Of a DNA stretch of 27,888 nucleotides, positions 14,967 to 22,235 are shown piece by piece. Within the stretch, counting starts at the first letter, position 1; every line of letters starts with the position of its first letter. The position numbers and the translations under genes are program-made. The notes beneath the pieces were generated by a model. It had not been told where the DNA came from. It saw nothing but the letters and a program-made list of their open reading frames with translations, and did not search any database. Origin of the DNA: an uncultured Anaerolineales bacterium (lineage in GTDB: Bacteria > Chloroflexota > Anaerolineae > Anaerolineales > Villigracilaceae); contig CALFXA010000222.1 in NCBI GenBank assembly GCA_937928015.1, positions 1 to 27,888 on the forward strand. Reading direction: 5' to 3'.

Positions 14967-15953
14967 ATGTCCCGATTTTGGAAAGCCCTCCTGCTGCTCC
15001 CGATCCTGATGAGCGCCTGCACGCCCAGCGTGACCCCGACCCTGTCTCCGATCCCGCCCCAACCGACCTTTCCTCCGCCCCCCACCTCCACGCCGACGGC
15101 TGCCTCCGTGGTAGAGGCCACGTCCACGCCCGAGCCGTTGGTGCCGAACTTCAAGCACATCGTCATCGTCATCTTCGAGAACAAGGAATTCGGCACGGTC
15201 ATCGGCAGCCAGAACATGCCCTACTTCAACGTGCTGGCGCAGACCAATACCCTGTTGACCCAGTATTACGCGCCCACGCATCCCAGCCTGCCGAACTACC
15301 TGGCTTTGATCGGCGGCGACACCTTTGACATCACCAGCGACTGCGAGGATTGCTTTGTCGATGCCACCAGCCTGCCCGACCTGATCGAGCAAAGCGGGCG
15401 TACCTGGCGCACCTATCAGCAGAGCATGCCATCGCCTTGTTTCGTCGGCAGCACAGTAGCTTATGCCCAGAAGCATAACCCCTTCATTTACTTTGATCCC
15501 ATCCGCCTGGACGAGGAGCGCTGCAAGAACAGCATCGTCCCGCTGGAGCAGCTCGATCTCGACCTGGCTGAAGGGACCCTGCCGAACTTCGTCTTCATCA
15601 CGCCCAACCTGTGCTACTCCGCGCATGATTGCGCCATCGAGCTCTCTGACGCCTGGTTGAGCAGTCTGGTGGGCAGGCTGGTCCCCGCCCTGGACGCCAC
15701 GGCCGAGCCGTACCTGATCGTCCTCACCTGGGACGAAGGGCAAGGCAATCATTCCTGTTGCGGCCTGCCCCCCGAGGCAGGTGGTCGGATCGCCACCATC
15801 TTGATCTCGCCGCAGGCTAAGTCCAATTTTCAGGATGATACGCCCTACTCACATTACTCCCTGTTGAAGACGATTGCCGAGGCTTGGGGGCTGCCTTATC
15901 TCGGCCATGCCAAGGATGAGGCCACATCACTCATCCTTCGTCCGTGGAAATGA
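14967..15953 (+). CDS. Phosphoesterase-family (acid phosphatase/phospholipase C-like) lipoprotein
   Basis: The product is 328 aa. A lipoprotein signal peptide ends at the lipobox LMSAC (Cys18), followed by a Thr/Pro-rich linker (about 20-60). The PF04185-type domain starts at FKHIVIVIFENKEF and contains YAPTHPSLPNYLALIGGDT, LTWDEGQGNHSC and YSHYSLLKTIAEAWGLP. These match the metal-binding and catalytic regions of bacterial acid phosphatases and non-haemolytic phospholipase C. It should act on the outside of the cytoplasmic membrane. The ATG at 14967 is chosen for its GAGG and because it starts the signal peptide; the 42 open codons above it overlap the divergent gene. The gene ends at a terminator shared with the convergent MFS gene. 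Confidence 0.9.
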   Translation: MSRFWKALLLLPILMSACTPSVTPTLSPIPPQPTFPPPPTSTPTAASVVEATSTPEPLVPNFKHIVIVIFENKEFGTVIGSQNMPYFNVLAQTNTLLTQYYAPTHPSLPNYLALIGGDTFDITSDCEDCFVDATSLPDLIEQSGRTWRTYQQSMPSPCFVGSTVAYAQKHNPFIYFDPIRLDEERCKNSIVPLEQLDLDLAEGTLPNFVFITPNLCYSAHDCAIELSDAWLSSLVGRLVPALDATAEPYLIVLTWDEGQGNHSCCGLPPEAGGRIATILISPQAKSNFQDDTPYSHYSLLKTIAEAWGLPYLGHAKDEATSLILRPWK

Positions 15954-15960
15954 AACCCGA

Positions 15961-15994
15961 ACGGGTCAGGCCTCACGCGTGACCCGTATTTTTT
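15961..15994 (+). terminator. Intrinsic terminator of the lipoprotein gene, overlapping the end of the MFS gene
   Basis: ACGGGTCA (15961-15968) and TGACCCGT (15980-15987) form an 8-bp stem followed by ATTTTTT. The loop contains the stop codon of the convergent MFS gene (15973-15975). Confidence 0.8.
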
Positions 15995-17133
15995 CTCCCT
16001 GCGGCCAGCACGATTCCCAGAAGACATACCAACAGTACGGCCACGACTCCATAGGCCTGCTGGATTCCCACCAGGTCGGCCAAGCGTCCCAGGGTCAGCG
16101 GAAGGAGCAGGATGGCCGTGCCCGAGGCCAGGGTGGCACGGGCGCTGGCCTGGGTGGTGTCGGTCGTGACGCCCATCGCGATCGAAAGCAACAGCGGATA
16201 CAATCCCGCCACGCCCAGGCCCGTGAGGAACAGGCCCGCCAGGCTCGGCAGGCGGGACCCCGTCAACCAGAACAGGCTGAAGCCAAGGGCGGTTGTCAGG
16301 ATGAAGCCGATGACCACGCGATGCACAGAGAAGCGTTGCACCAGTCGGCTGGCCGCCATCCGCCCGAAGATCATTGCTAGCAGGAACAGACTGACAGACT
16401 GGGCTGCATCCGCGCGCGGGATGAAGAGGGTCTTCTCCAGATAATCGGCGCTCCACGAGATCATGCAAAATTCCAGCGACACGCCCAGCACGATGGCGAC
16501 CCAATAAACCCAGAATAGGAAGGGCAGCGGTTTGTGTGTCGAGGTCGAGCCCGCTTGGATTGCGGTTTGGGGCGGGGCCACGTTGCGAAAGATCAGATAC
16601 AACGGCAACGGCAGGAATGCAGCGGCGCCCAGTGCCAACCTCCAGCCGAGGAGTAGCGGAGCGGTCCAACCGACCATCAGCGGCGCGACCATCGAGAAGG
16701 CTGAAGCGATGACATTGCCTTCCGAGAGCGCTACCGCGCGCGCCTCGCCATACTCGTCCGACAGCGCCGAGGGGACGATGACCAGGATCAAGGAACCGAT
16801 CAATCCCATCAGAAAGGATGCGCCGATGGTCAGGACCGCCGTCCGCCCGAGGAGCAGCAGGATCGCGCCGAAGCCGACCCCGAATGCCCCCAGCCAGAGC
16901 GCGGGTCCGCGTCCGACGCGTTGGATGACGATGCCCCCGCTTAATCCCACCAGCAGCATACCCGCGGCAAAGGCCGTGAAATGCAGGCTGCTGACCGTGT
17001 ACGAAAGCCCCAGCTCATCTTTAAGATAGGGAGTCAGTGGGCCGAGGATGTTGAGGAAGTAACCATAGAGGGCCAGCAGCAGATAAGCCAGCCAGGTGAA
17101 GCGATCTCGATGAAAGGTGGTGGTTTTATTCAT
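15973..17133 (-). CDS. MFS transporter
   Basis: The product is 386 aa with about 12 hydrophobic segments, the usual MFS size. An N-terminal TM1 has LLLALYGYFLNILGPLTPYL, and the loop 2-3 region is GGIVIQRVGRGPALWLG, a degenerate form of the GxxxDRxGRR motif. The second half begins around PLPFLFWVYWVAIVLG. Substrate is unknown. The ATG at 17133 is chosen because the product then starts like a normal MFS protein; the 91 open codons upstream run back through the previous gene. No ribosome site is present (the bases before the ATG are TTCCTCCCT), and TATACT lies 8 bases upstream, so the mRNA may be leaderless. Confidence 0.88.
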   Translation of the reverse strand: MNKTTTFHRDRFTWLAYLLLALYGYFLNILGPLTPYLKDELGLSYTVSSLHFTAFAAGMLLVGLSGGIVIQRVGRGPALWLGAFGVGFGAILLLLGRTAVLTIGASFLMGLIGSLILVIVPSALSDEYGEARAVALSEGNVIASAFSMVAPLMVGWTAPLLLGWRLALGAAAFLPLPLYLIFRNVAPPQTAIQAGSTSTHKPLPFLFWVYWVAIVLGVSLEFCMISWSADYLEKTLFIPRADAAQSVSLFLLAMIFGRMAASRLVQRFSVHRVVIGFILTTALGFSLFWLTGSRLPSLAGLFLTGLGVAGLYPLLLSIAMGVTTDTTQASARATLASGTAILLLPLTLGRLADLVGIQQAYGVVAVLLVCLLGIVLAAGRKNTGHA

Positions 17134-17141
17134 AGGGAGGA

Positions 17142-17147
17142 AGTATA
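17142..17147 (-). promoter_or_regulatory. -10 box of the MFS gene
   Basis: TATACT on the minus strand lies 8 bases before the ATG. No strong -35 is present; TTGTTT lies 20 bases upstream. Confidence 0.45.
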
Positions 17148-17167
17148 CGCCTACTTTGTGAAGGAAG

Positions 17168-17208
17168 AAACAAATAGACTCGCCCAAATTTTCTTCATGG
17201 GCGAGTCT
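17168..17208 (-). terminator. Intrinsic terminator of the gene ending at 17228
   Basis: A perfect 11-bp stem (AGACTCGCCCA 17176-17186 / TGGGCGAGTCT 17198-17208) is followed on the minus strand by ATTTGTTT. Confidence 0.85.
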
Positions 17209-17227
17209 GCTGGTTGAGATAAAATAG

Positions 17228-18022
17228 TTATGGTTTGACAGGGCGGAAGGTGCGGGTAATATCGTCGAAGGTGGGCAGGAAGGTGTAGAAGTTATCGAGA
17301 TTGGCGTCGCTGCCGATCTCCCAGACTTTGTCACCATCTGCGACCAGATAATAGACAAAACTGATGTAGATGTTGTTGTAATTGGCCTGCACGATGACGC
17401 GTTCACCCTCGGCGTGATAGAAGTCGAAAGGTTTACGCTCGACCAGGATGGTGTTGACTTCCAGCACTGAAATGGCCTTATCCACGAATTGTGAAAGGGT
17501 CAGTTCGTTGCGGGCGAACTCCTTGACGAACACGGTCGGGATATACCCATTGCTGATTGGCGGCCCGTAGCGGAAGAGCAATTCGTACACCGTCAGATTC
17601 TTCTCGCGCTGCTTGGCCAGATCCGCCAGCCCGATCTGGGGGTACTTGGTGGTCAATTCCTGATTGAAGCCATCAGGATCGTCCACGAAGGCGAAGGTGT
17701 CGGGCAGCCAGATTTCGGCCTTGTCGGTCTTGTATTGTTTCCAGCCCGCAGGGACGTATCCCTCGTAGGGGATGGGCGTGGCGGTGGGAGTCAGTGTCGG
17801 CTCAGGGGTGAGCGTGACAGTGGGGATCGAAGTGGAGGTCGGGATGATGAGAGCCGTCGGCGGGACGACGCGTGTCGGCCAAGCAAGGGTCATGCCATAG
17901 GCGCTGGACACCATCCAGACGCCTGTGCCCAGCGTGCCACATAGCACGAGACCCATGCAGGCGAGGATGAGGAGTTGGGCCACGGTCATCCCGAGGATTC
18001 GTCTGGAGCGTCTTCTGGTCAT
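17228..18022 (-). CDS. Membrane-anchored extracytoplasmic protein of unknown function
   Basis: The product is 264 aa. An Arg-rich cytoplasmic start (MTRRRSRR) and one membrane span (about 13-40) are followed by a Thr/Pro-rich stalk (about 52-86). A globular domain of about 175 residues begins at GYVPAGWKQYKTDKAEIWLP. The domain reads like a PsbP-type or lipoprotein-type single-domain fold (WLPDTF..., later VYYLVADGDKVWEIGS and FYTFLPTFDDITRTF), a pattern common in proteins of no known function; I do not assign one. AAAGGAGA precedes the ATG. It begins 10 bases after the cyclase-family gene and should be the last gene of that operon. Confidence 0.82.
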   Translation of the reverse strand: MTRRRSRRILGMTVAQLLILACMGLVLCGTLGTGVWMVSSAYGMTLAWPTRVVPPTALIIPTSTSIPTVTLTPEPTLTPTATPIPYEGYVPAGWKQYKTDKAEIWLPDTFAFVDDPDGFNQELTTKYPQIGLADLAKQREKNLTVYELLFRYGPPISNGYIPTVFVKEFARNELTLSQFVDKAISVLEVNTILVERKPFDFYHAEGERVIVQANYNNIYISFVYYLVADGDKVWEIGSDANLDNFYTFLPTFDDITRTFRPVKP

Positions 18023-18032
18023 GCTGTCTCCT

Positions 18033-18668
18033 TTATCTCGAAACCAAAATCGCCCGCGCGGGAGCGCCTTCCACGCCGACGAGTTTCAGCGGCAGGCAGT
18101 ACAGGTCATAGAATCCGCGCGGAACCTGGGACAGGTTCAAGCCTTCGACCACAATTATATTTGCCTGCAACAAAACCCGATGAGTGGGAACTGTGTCTTC
18201 GTAGGGCGCGACGGAGAGGTAATCCACGCCGACGAGTTGGATGCCGTGCGCCACCAGCCACTCCGCACCGTCTTCGGTGATGGCGACGAAATCGGGCTGG
18301 AACTCCGTCTCGCCGCTGGCCCACCCATGTGAGTTGCGCGTGCCAAACAGGATGCGCGTGGTGCCCTCGGCCAGCGGGATTCCATCCAGTACCTCGGCGG
18401 TGATGGCGTCCACGCCGTCAGGGAGTTGGACGACATAGCACAGACCCGTCAGCACGTCGAGCGGAAGCTGGTCCACGCTGCAGCCGTCGCTGAGGAAATG
18501 CAGGGGCGCATCCACGTGGGTGCCGATGTGGACGCTGGAATTCAGCTTGGTCAGGTTGTACTCCGCGCCTGACTTTATCGAGGAAATTTGTTCCAGCACG
18601 ATGGCGGGGTCGCCAGGCCAGACAGGCAGGGACGGTGAAATGGGCAGAGAGATGTCGTGGATACGCAT
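18033..18668 (-). CDS. Cyclase / kynurenine formamidase-family metal-dependent hydrolase
   Basis: The product is 211 aa, typical for the family (PF04199). The metal-binding signature HIGTHVDAPLHF is present with His47, His51, Asp53 and His57. The N-terminal DISLPISPSLPVWPGDP is characteristic of the group, and VDYLSVAPYED matches the second conserved block. The fold hydrolyses N-formylkynurenine or related amides, or acts in cyclisation of small molecules, so the substrate is uncertain. The ATG at 18668 has AGGAGA upstream; the 51 additional open codons above it overlap the CapA-like gene. It sits between the CapA-like gene (38 bases) and the anchored protein (10 bases). Confidence 0.9.
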   Translation of the reverse strand: MRIHDISLPISPSLPVWPGDPAIVLEQISSIKSGAEYNLTKLNSSVHIGTHVDAPLHFLSDGCSVDQLPLDVLTGLCYVVQLPDGVDAITAEVLDGIPLAEGTTRILFGTRNSHGWASGETEFQPDFVAITEDGAEWLVAHGIQLVGVDYLSVAPYEDTVPTHRVLLQANIIVVEGLNLSQVPRGFYDLYCLPLKLVGVEGAPARAILVSR

Positions 18669-18706
18669 GGAATTCTCCTGTTGTCGCGGAACCAACGTCA
18701 GATTTG

Positions 18707-20455
18707 TTATTGCGAAGGCGGCGTGGGCGTACTGGGGATCGAGATCGAGGAATCGGGCAACGCCATCGGGGTCAGGGTCAACGTAGGGGCAGGGGTGGGC
18801 GTCGAGACGGCGGGCAGCCATCCGCTGTAGGCGAAGTATTCCTGTAAGTAGGCGGCGCGCTCGTCGGGCGTCATCAGGCGCGGGCCCGTGTAATCTTCCA
18901 TCATGCCTGTCAGCAATTCGGTGCTGATGTAGCGCCCGTCGTAGATGACGTGGCGGTCCATGAACATGCGGCGGATGCCAGGCTGCGGCGGGATGTCGCC
19001 CATTTGGTCGAAGAACAGATTTCCGAGGCCGTAGTGGATGAAGGAGCCGTTGCGAAACTCCATGATTTGCGCGAAGTGCGCCTGGCTGCCGCTGACGATG
19101 GCCGCGCCCGAATCAGCCATCAGGCGGAAGTCATCCTGCTGCCAGAAGCGCGCGTCGGGCGAATAGTATTCGAAATACTGGAAGGTGGCGATCACTACGT
19201 AGCCCTGGGCGCTCAACTCGCGGATTTGCGAAGCCTGGAATTTCATGTCACACGGATTGGCGCCTGGACGATCGGGCGCAGCCACCTCGAAGTTCGCCAC
19301 GTCCACGGGGTTGCAGCCTACGAAGGCGATCTTGTTTCCGTGGTTTTCCAACTTGAGCGGCTTGCGCGCGTCTGTCAGGTCCGCGCCGCCGCCGTAGTAG
19401 GGGACACTCAGATCATTGTACATCTTGAGCGTTTCGAGCATCGCCACGGGACCGTAATCGCCGAAGTGATTGCCCGTCAGTTCGATTACGTCCGTGCCCA
19501 TGTCGGTCAGCAGATCCATATATTTGGGATCGGAGCAGAAGACCAGCGCGGTCTGGCTGGGGTTGGGCGGACTGCACTTGCTGTAGAACGGAATCTCGTT
19601 GCTGACGTGGGCGATGTCGGCCTGGCGCATGATGTTGCGGATGTTGCGGCCAGGGTAAAGCACGCCCTTCATTTCCATCGTCTTGGCGGTGGCGCGCACC
19701 AGCGCGGTCACGCCCGTCATCAGCACGGTGGTCAACTTGCTGGCGTCGCGGTTGGTGGCAGGCAGGCTATAACTGGCATCCGTGGCACTCAGGCGGAAGC
19801 CTGCCAGCAGCGGATAATTGGTCGGGTCGAAGTCGTTGTGGATGGGCGACTGGCCGTCGATGCTGAGGACTTTCCACTGCGAGTTCAATTCCTCGAACGG
19901 GAGGATGGCCCAGGATTTCAGGTCGGACCAGGCGGTGGATTCCAATTCGTCGGCGGGCAACACCTTCACGGACTTTGAGTCTGGTTCGCCCCACAGGGCT
20001 GCGAACGCCGCCCGCGTGGACTTTGCCACCAGGAGCGTGTGTCCCTCGAAACCGGGCGACGGCTTGCCGCTCCAGGCCGAACGCAACTCATACGTCGAGA
20101 CGCCATCCGTGATGGTGGGGAAGGGTGCGACGAGCGCATAGACCCACAGGATTTGATTCGGGTCGGCGGGCTCGGGTTGGGCTAGGTCCAATCGGACGGC
20201 GGCGGAGTCGGCATTTGTTGCGGCGGACAGGTCCCAGGCGGAGGCGGCGTCTATTAATTGGGTGGGCGCCGACGGGTCGAGCCACAATCCGCTTTTGGGC
20301 GCGGAGGGTGTGGCGGTCGCTTCGAGCGGAACGGCGGTCACGACGGGGGAAGCTGCGGGCGCGGCTTCGCGGGTTGGGGTGTTGGTGGGCGCGCAGGCCG
20401 AGGTCAGTAGGGCCAGCGTCAGCGCACACAGGAAAAGACGGGAGAGAAATTTCAT
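18707..20455 (-). CDS. CapA-family (PGA_cap) lipoprotein with altered metal-site residues
   Basis: The product is 582 aa. A lipoprotein signal peptide (LLTSAC, Cys21) and a Thr/Pro/Ala-rich linker are followed by a roughly 200-residue N-terminal region and then a CapA-like calcineurin-fold domain (about 245-520). The domain has the conserved IELTGNHFGDYG and HYGLGNLFFDQ motifs, ending in a Thr/Pro-rich tail. Several ligands normal for this fold look changed: the opening VGDVMLGR-type motif reads MTGVTALVRA, the HWGxEY motif reads FQYFEYY, and the GHHPH motif reads GSQAHF. CapA homologues take part in poly-gamma-glutamate synthesis or export; whether this one is catalytic is doubtful. The start overlaps the OSBS/NSAR stop by ATGA. 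Confidence 0.88.
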   Translation of the reverse strand: MKFLSRLFLCALTLALLTSACAPTNTPTREAAPAASPVVTAVPLEATATPSAPKSGLWLDPSAPTQLIDAASAWDLSAATNADSAAVRLDLAQPEPADPNQILWVYALVAPFPTITDGVSTYELRSAWSGKPSPGFEGHTLLVAKSTRAAFAALWGEPDSKSVKVLPADELESTAWSDLKSWAILPFEELNSQWKVLSIDGQSPIHNDFDPTNYPLLAGFRLSATDASYSLPATNRDASKLTTVLMTGVTALVRATAKTMEMKGVLYPGRNIRNIMRQADIAHVSNEIPFYSKCSPPNPSQTALVFCSDPKYMDLLTDMGTDVIELTGNHFGDYGPVAMLETLKMYNDLSVPYYGGGADLTDARKPLKLENHGNKIAFVGCNPVDVANFEVAAPDRPGANPCDMKFQASQIRELSAQGYVVIATFQYFEYYSPDARFWQQDDFRLMADSGAAIVSGSQAHFAQIMEFRNGSFIHYGLGNLFFDQMGDIPPQPGIRRMFMDRHVIYDGRYISTELLTGMMEDYTGPRLMTPDERAAYLQEYFAYSGWLPAVSTPTPAPTLTLTPMALPDSSISIPSTPTPPSQ

Positions 20456-21564
20456 GGGGAGGTCAGTTCGGTTTCTTTGAGGGTGAAGGTTTTGAGGGCT
20501 TGCGGGTCGATTGTAACCCCCAGCCCGGGCGCGCTGGGAACGTCGATGGTACTATCCGTGTTGAGAGTGAAGCGTTCGTTCGTAATGTCGCGTGTGTAGT
20601 AGCGATCCGAGGCGGAGATGTCGCCTGGCAGGCTGAAGCCAGGCAGGGCGGCCAGCGCCAGGTTCGAGGCGCGGCCCACGCCCGTTTCGAGCATCCCGCC
20701 GCACCAGACGGGGATGTCGTTGGCGCGGCACAGGTCGTGGATGGCGAGCGCCTGGCTCAGTCCGCCCACGCGCCCCGCCTTGATGTTGATAATGCGGCAA
20801 GCCAGCATCTCGAGCGCATAGCGCGCATGACGCAGCGAGGTCACACTTTCGTCGAGGCAGATGGGAGTCCTCATCTGCGCTTGCAATCTGCGATGGTCCC
20901 AGATGTCGTCTTCGAAGAGCGGCTGTTCGATCAGCAGCAGGTTCAGGTCATCGAGTGGACGCAGGGCATCAGCTGTTTCGAGCGTGTAGGCCGAGTTGGC
21001 ATCCACTTGCAGGCGCAGATCTGGATGAGCCGCGCGCACGGCGGTCGTCTCGGCTACGTCACGCCCAGGCTTGATCTTGAGCTTGACGCGCCGATAGCCG
21101 TCGGCCAGATAGCGGTCCACGGTCTCGACCAGCGCCGAGGGCGAAGCCTGGATCCCGACCGAAACGCCGACCTGCACCTTGTCATGCACGCCGCCGAATA
21201 GCTCTCGCAGCGACTTGCCCTCGCGCTTGCCAATCAGGTCCCAGAGCGCCATCTCGACGCCCGCCTTGGCCAGGTTATGCCCGCGGATGCCTTCCACACG
21301 GCGTTGGAAGTCGGCGGGGTCGGTCACATCCTGACCAAGCAACAACGGCGCGATGAAATTATGGATGATGTGCCAGGCTGTGCCCGTGGTCTCGTAGCAG
21401 TAGCCAGGGTCGGCGTCGGCCACACACTCGCCGTAGCCTGTCAGCCCTTCCGAATGGATCGTGATGAGGATGCACTCGCGCTCGGTCTCGCGTCCGAAAG
21501 AGGTCTCGAACGGCGCGACCAGCGGCATGTGGATGAGGTTCAATTTAATCTGTTCGATTTTCAT
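20452..21564 (-). CDS. menC: o-Succinylbenzoate synthase / N-succinylamino acid racemase (enolase superfamily)
   Basis: The product is 370 aa. The enolase-superfamily active site is complete: KLKIKPG with Lys161 and Lys163, VDAN with Asp188, EQPL with Glu213, LDES with Asp238-Glu239, and IKAGRVGG with Lys262. CGGMLETGVGR is a signature of the OSBS/NSAR branch. The branch carries out dehydration of SHCHC in menaquinone synthesis and/or racemisation of N-succinyl amino acids. No other men genes are in view, so the racemase role is equally likely and the gene symbol is tentative. It heads a run of four minus-strand genes and is coupled to the CapA-like gene by an ATGA overlap. Confidence 0.88.
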   Translation of the reverse strand: MKIEQIKLNLIHMPLVAPFETSFGRETERECILITIHSEGLTGYGECVADADPGYCYETTGTAWHIIHNFIAPLLLGQDVTDPADFQRRVEGIRGHNLAKAGVEMALWDLIGKREGKSLRELFGGVHDKVQVGVSVGIQASPSALVETVDRYLADGYRRVKLKIKPGRDVAETTAVRAAHPDLRLQVDANSAYTLETADALRPLDDLNLLLIEQPLFEDDIWDHRRLQAQMRTPICLDESVTSLRHARYALEMLACRIINIKAGRVGGLSQALAIHDLCRANDIPVWCGGMLETGVGRASNLALAALPGFSLPGDISASDRYYTRDITNERFTLNTDSTIDVPSAPGLGVTIDPQALKTFTLKETELTSP

Positions 21565-21601
21565 GCGATGCTCTCTTTGACAACACGCGCAGTGTATTTT
21601 G

Positions 21602-21630
21602 AAAAAAAGCCAGGCGTTGAACTGCCTGGC
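21602..21630 (-). terminator. Intrinsic terminator after the zinc-ribbon membrane protein gene
   Basis: A 7-bp stem (GCCAGGC 21609-21615 / GCCTGGC 21624-21630) with an 8-base loop is followed on the minus strand by seven T. Confidence 0.85.
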
Positions 21631-21654
21631 CTTGATTCCTGATTTGCTCGCAGG

Positions 21655-22176
21655 CTATTCGATCTTGACCTCGCCTGCGTCTTCGCCCAGTTGTAATCCC
21701 TTCAGCGCCTCGTCCATGCTGACGCTTTCGCGGCGGACGCCCACGGCGGGCGTGCCGCAGAAGGGGCAGATATTCCACGGCAGTTCCATCAACTTGCCGC
21801 AGTTATGACAGCTCTTCTTGAGTTTGGTGTGACAATTCGGACAGACCTGCCACTCGTCCCGTATGCGGCGCTCGCAGCCCGGGCACAGCGGAAGGTCCTC
21901 CAGCGCCTGGAGCAGGGCTTCCTCTTCGAGCGTGCGCTGGTACTCTTCTTCCAATGTCCGCGGCGGGCGCAGAATGAGATAGACCAGGATGCCAGGCAGG
22001 TTGAGCACCGCCACTAACAACGCGGACAGGATTTGCACGAAGGGGTCGCGCGCACGGGCGCGGATATCGCGGTAGGTCCAGATGATCAGCGCGATCCACA
22101 AGGCGACGAGGAATGCGCCGCCGAAGGCTGTAAGCACGAGCAGGAAACTGCTGAGAAAAGTTGGGTCAAGGGTCAT
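21655..22176 (-). CDS. Membrane protein with C-terminal double zinc ribbon
   Basis: The product is 173 aa. Two N-terminal membrane spans (about 9-33 and 47-69) are separated by a short YRDIRARARDP loop. An acidic helix (about 74-92) leads to a double zinc ribbon with CPGCERRI...CPNC and CHNCGKLM...CPFCG, four CxxC knuckles in all. The first part resembles the phospholipase D N-terminal/PLDc_N membrane module. The combination is frequent in Chloroflexi-type genomes, but its role is unknown. The ATG at 22176 has GAGG 5 bases upstream. The gene follows the DUF3048 lipoprotein with a 59-base gap and ends before a strong terminator. Confidence 0.88.
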   Translation of the reverse strand: MTLDPTFLSSFLLVLTAFGGAFLVALWIALIIWTYRDIRARARDPFVQILSALLVAVLNLPGILVYLILRPPRTLEEEYQRTLEEEALLQALEDLPLCPGCERRIRDEWQVCPNCHTKLKKSCHNCGKLMELPWNICPFCGTPAVGVRRESVSMDEALKGLQLGEDAGEVKIE

Positions 22177-22235
22177 GGTCGCCTCGAAGGGTTAATCCAA
22201 TTCTACCCGCAAAAACCGCGAAGTCCAACTCTTGC

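Noticed and set aside
17134..17406. N-terminal extension of the MFS transporter by 91 codons
   Set aside because: It runs through the upstream terminator and the end of the neighbouring gene, and would place a non-family sequence before TM1.
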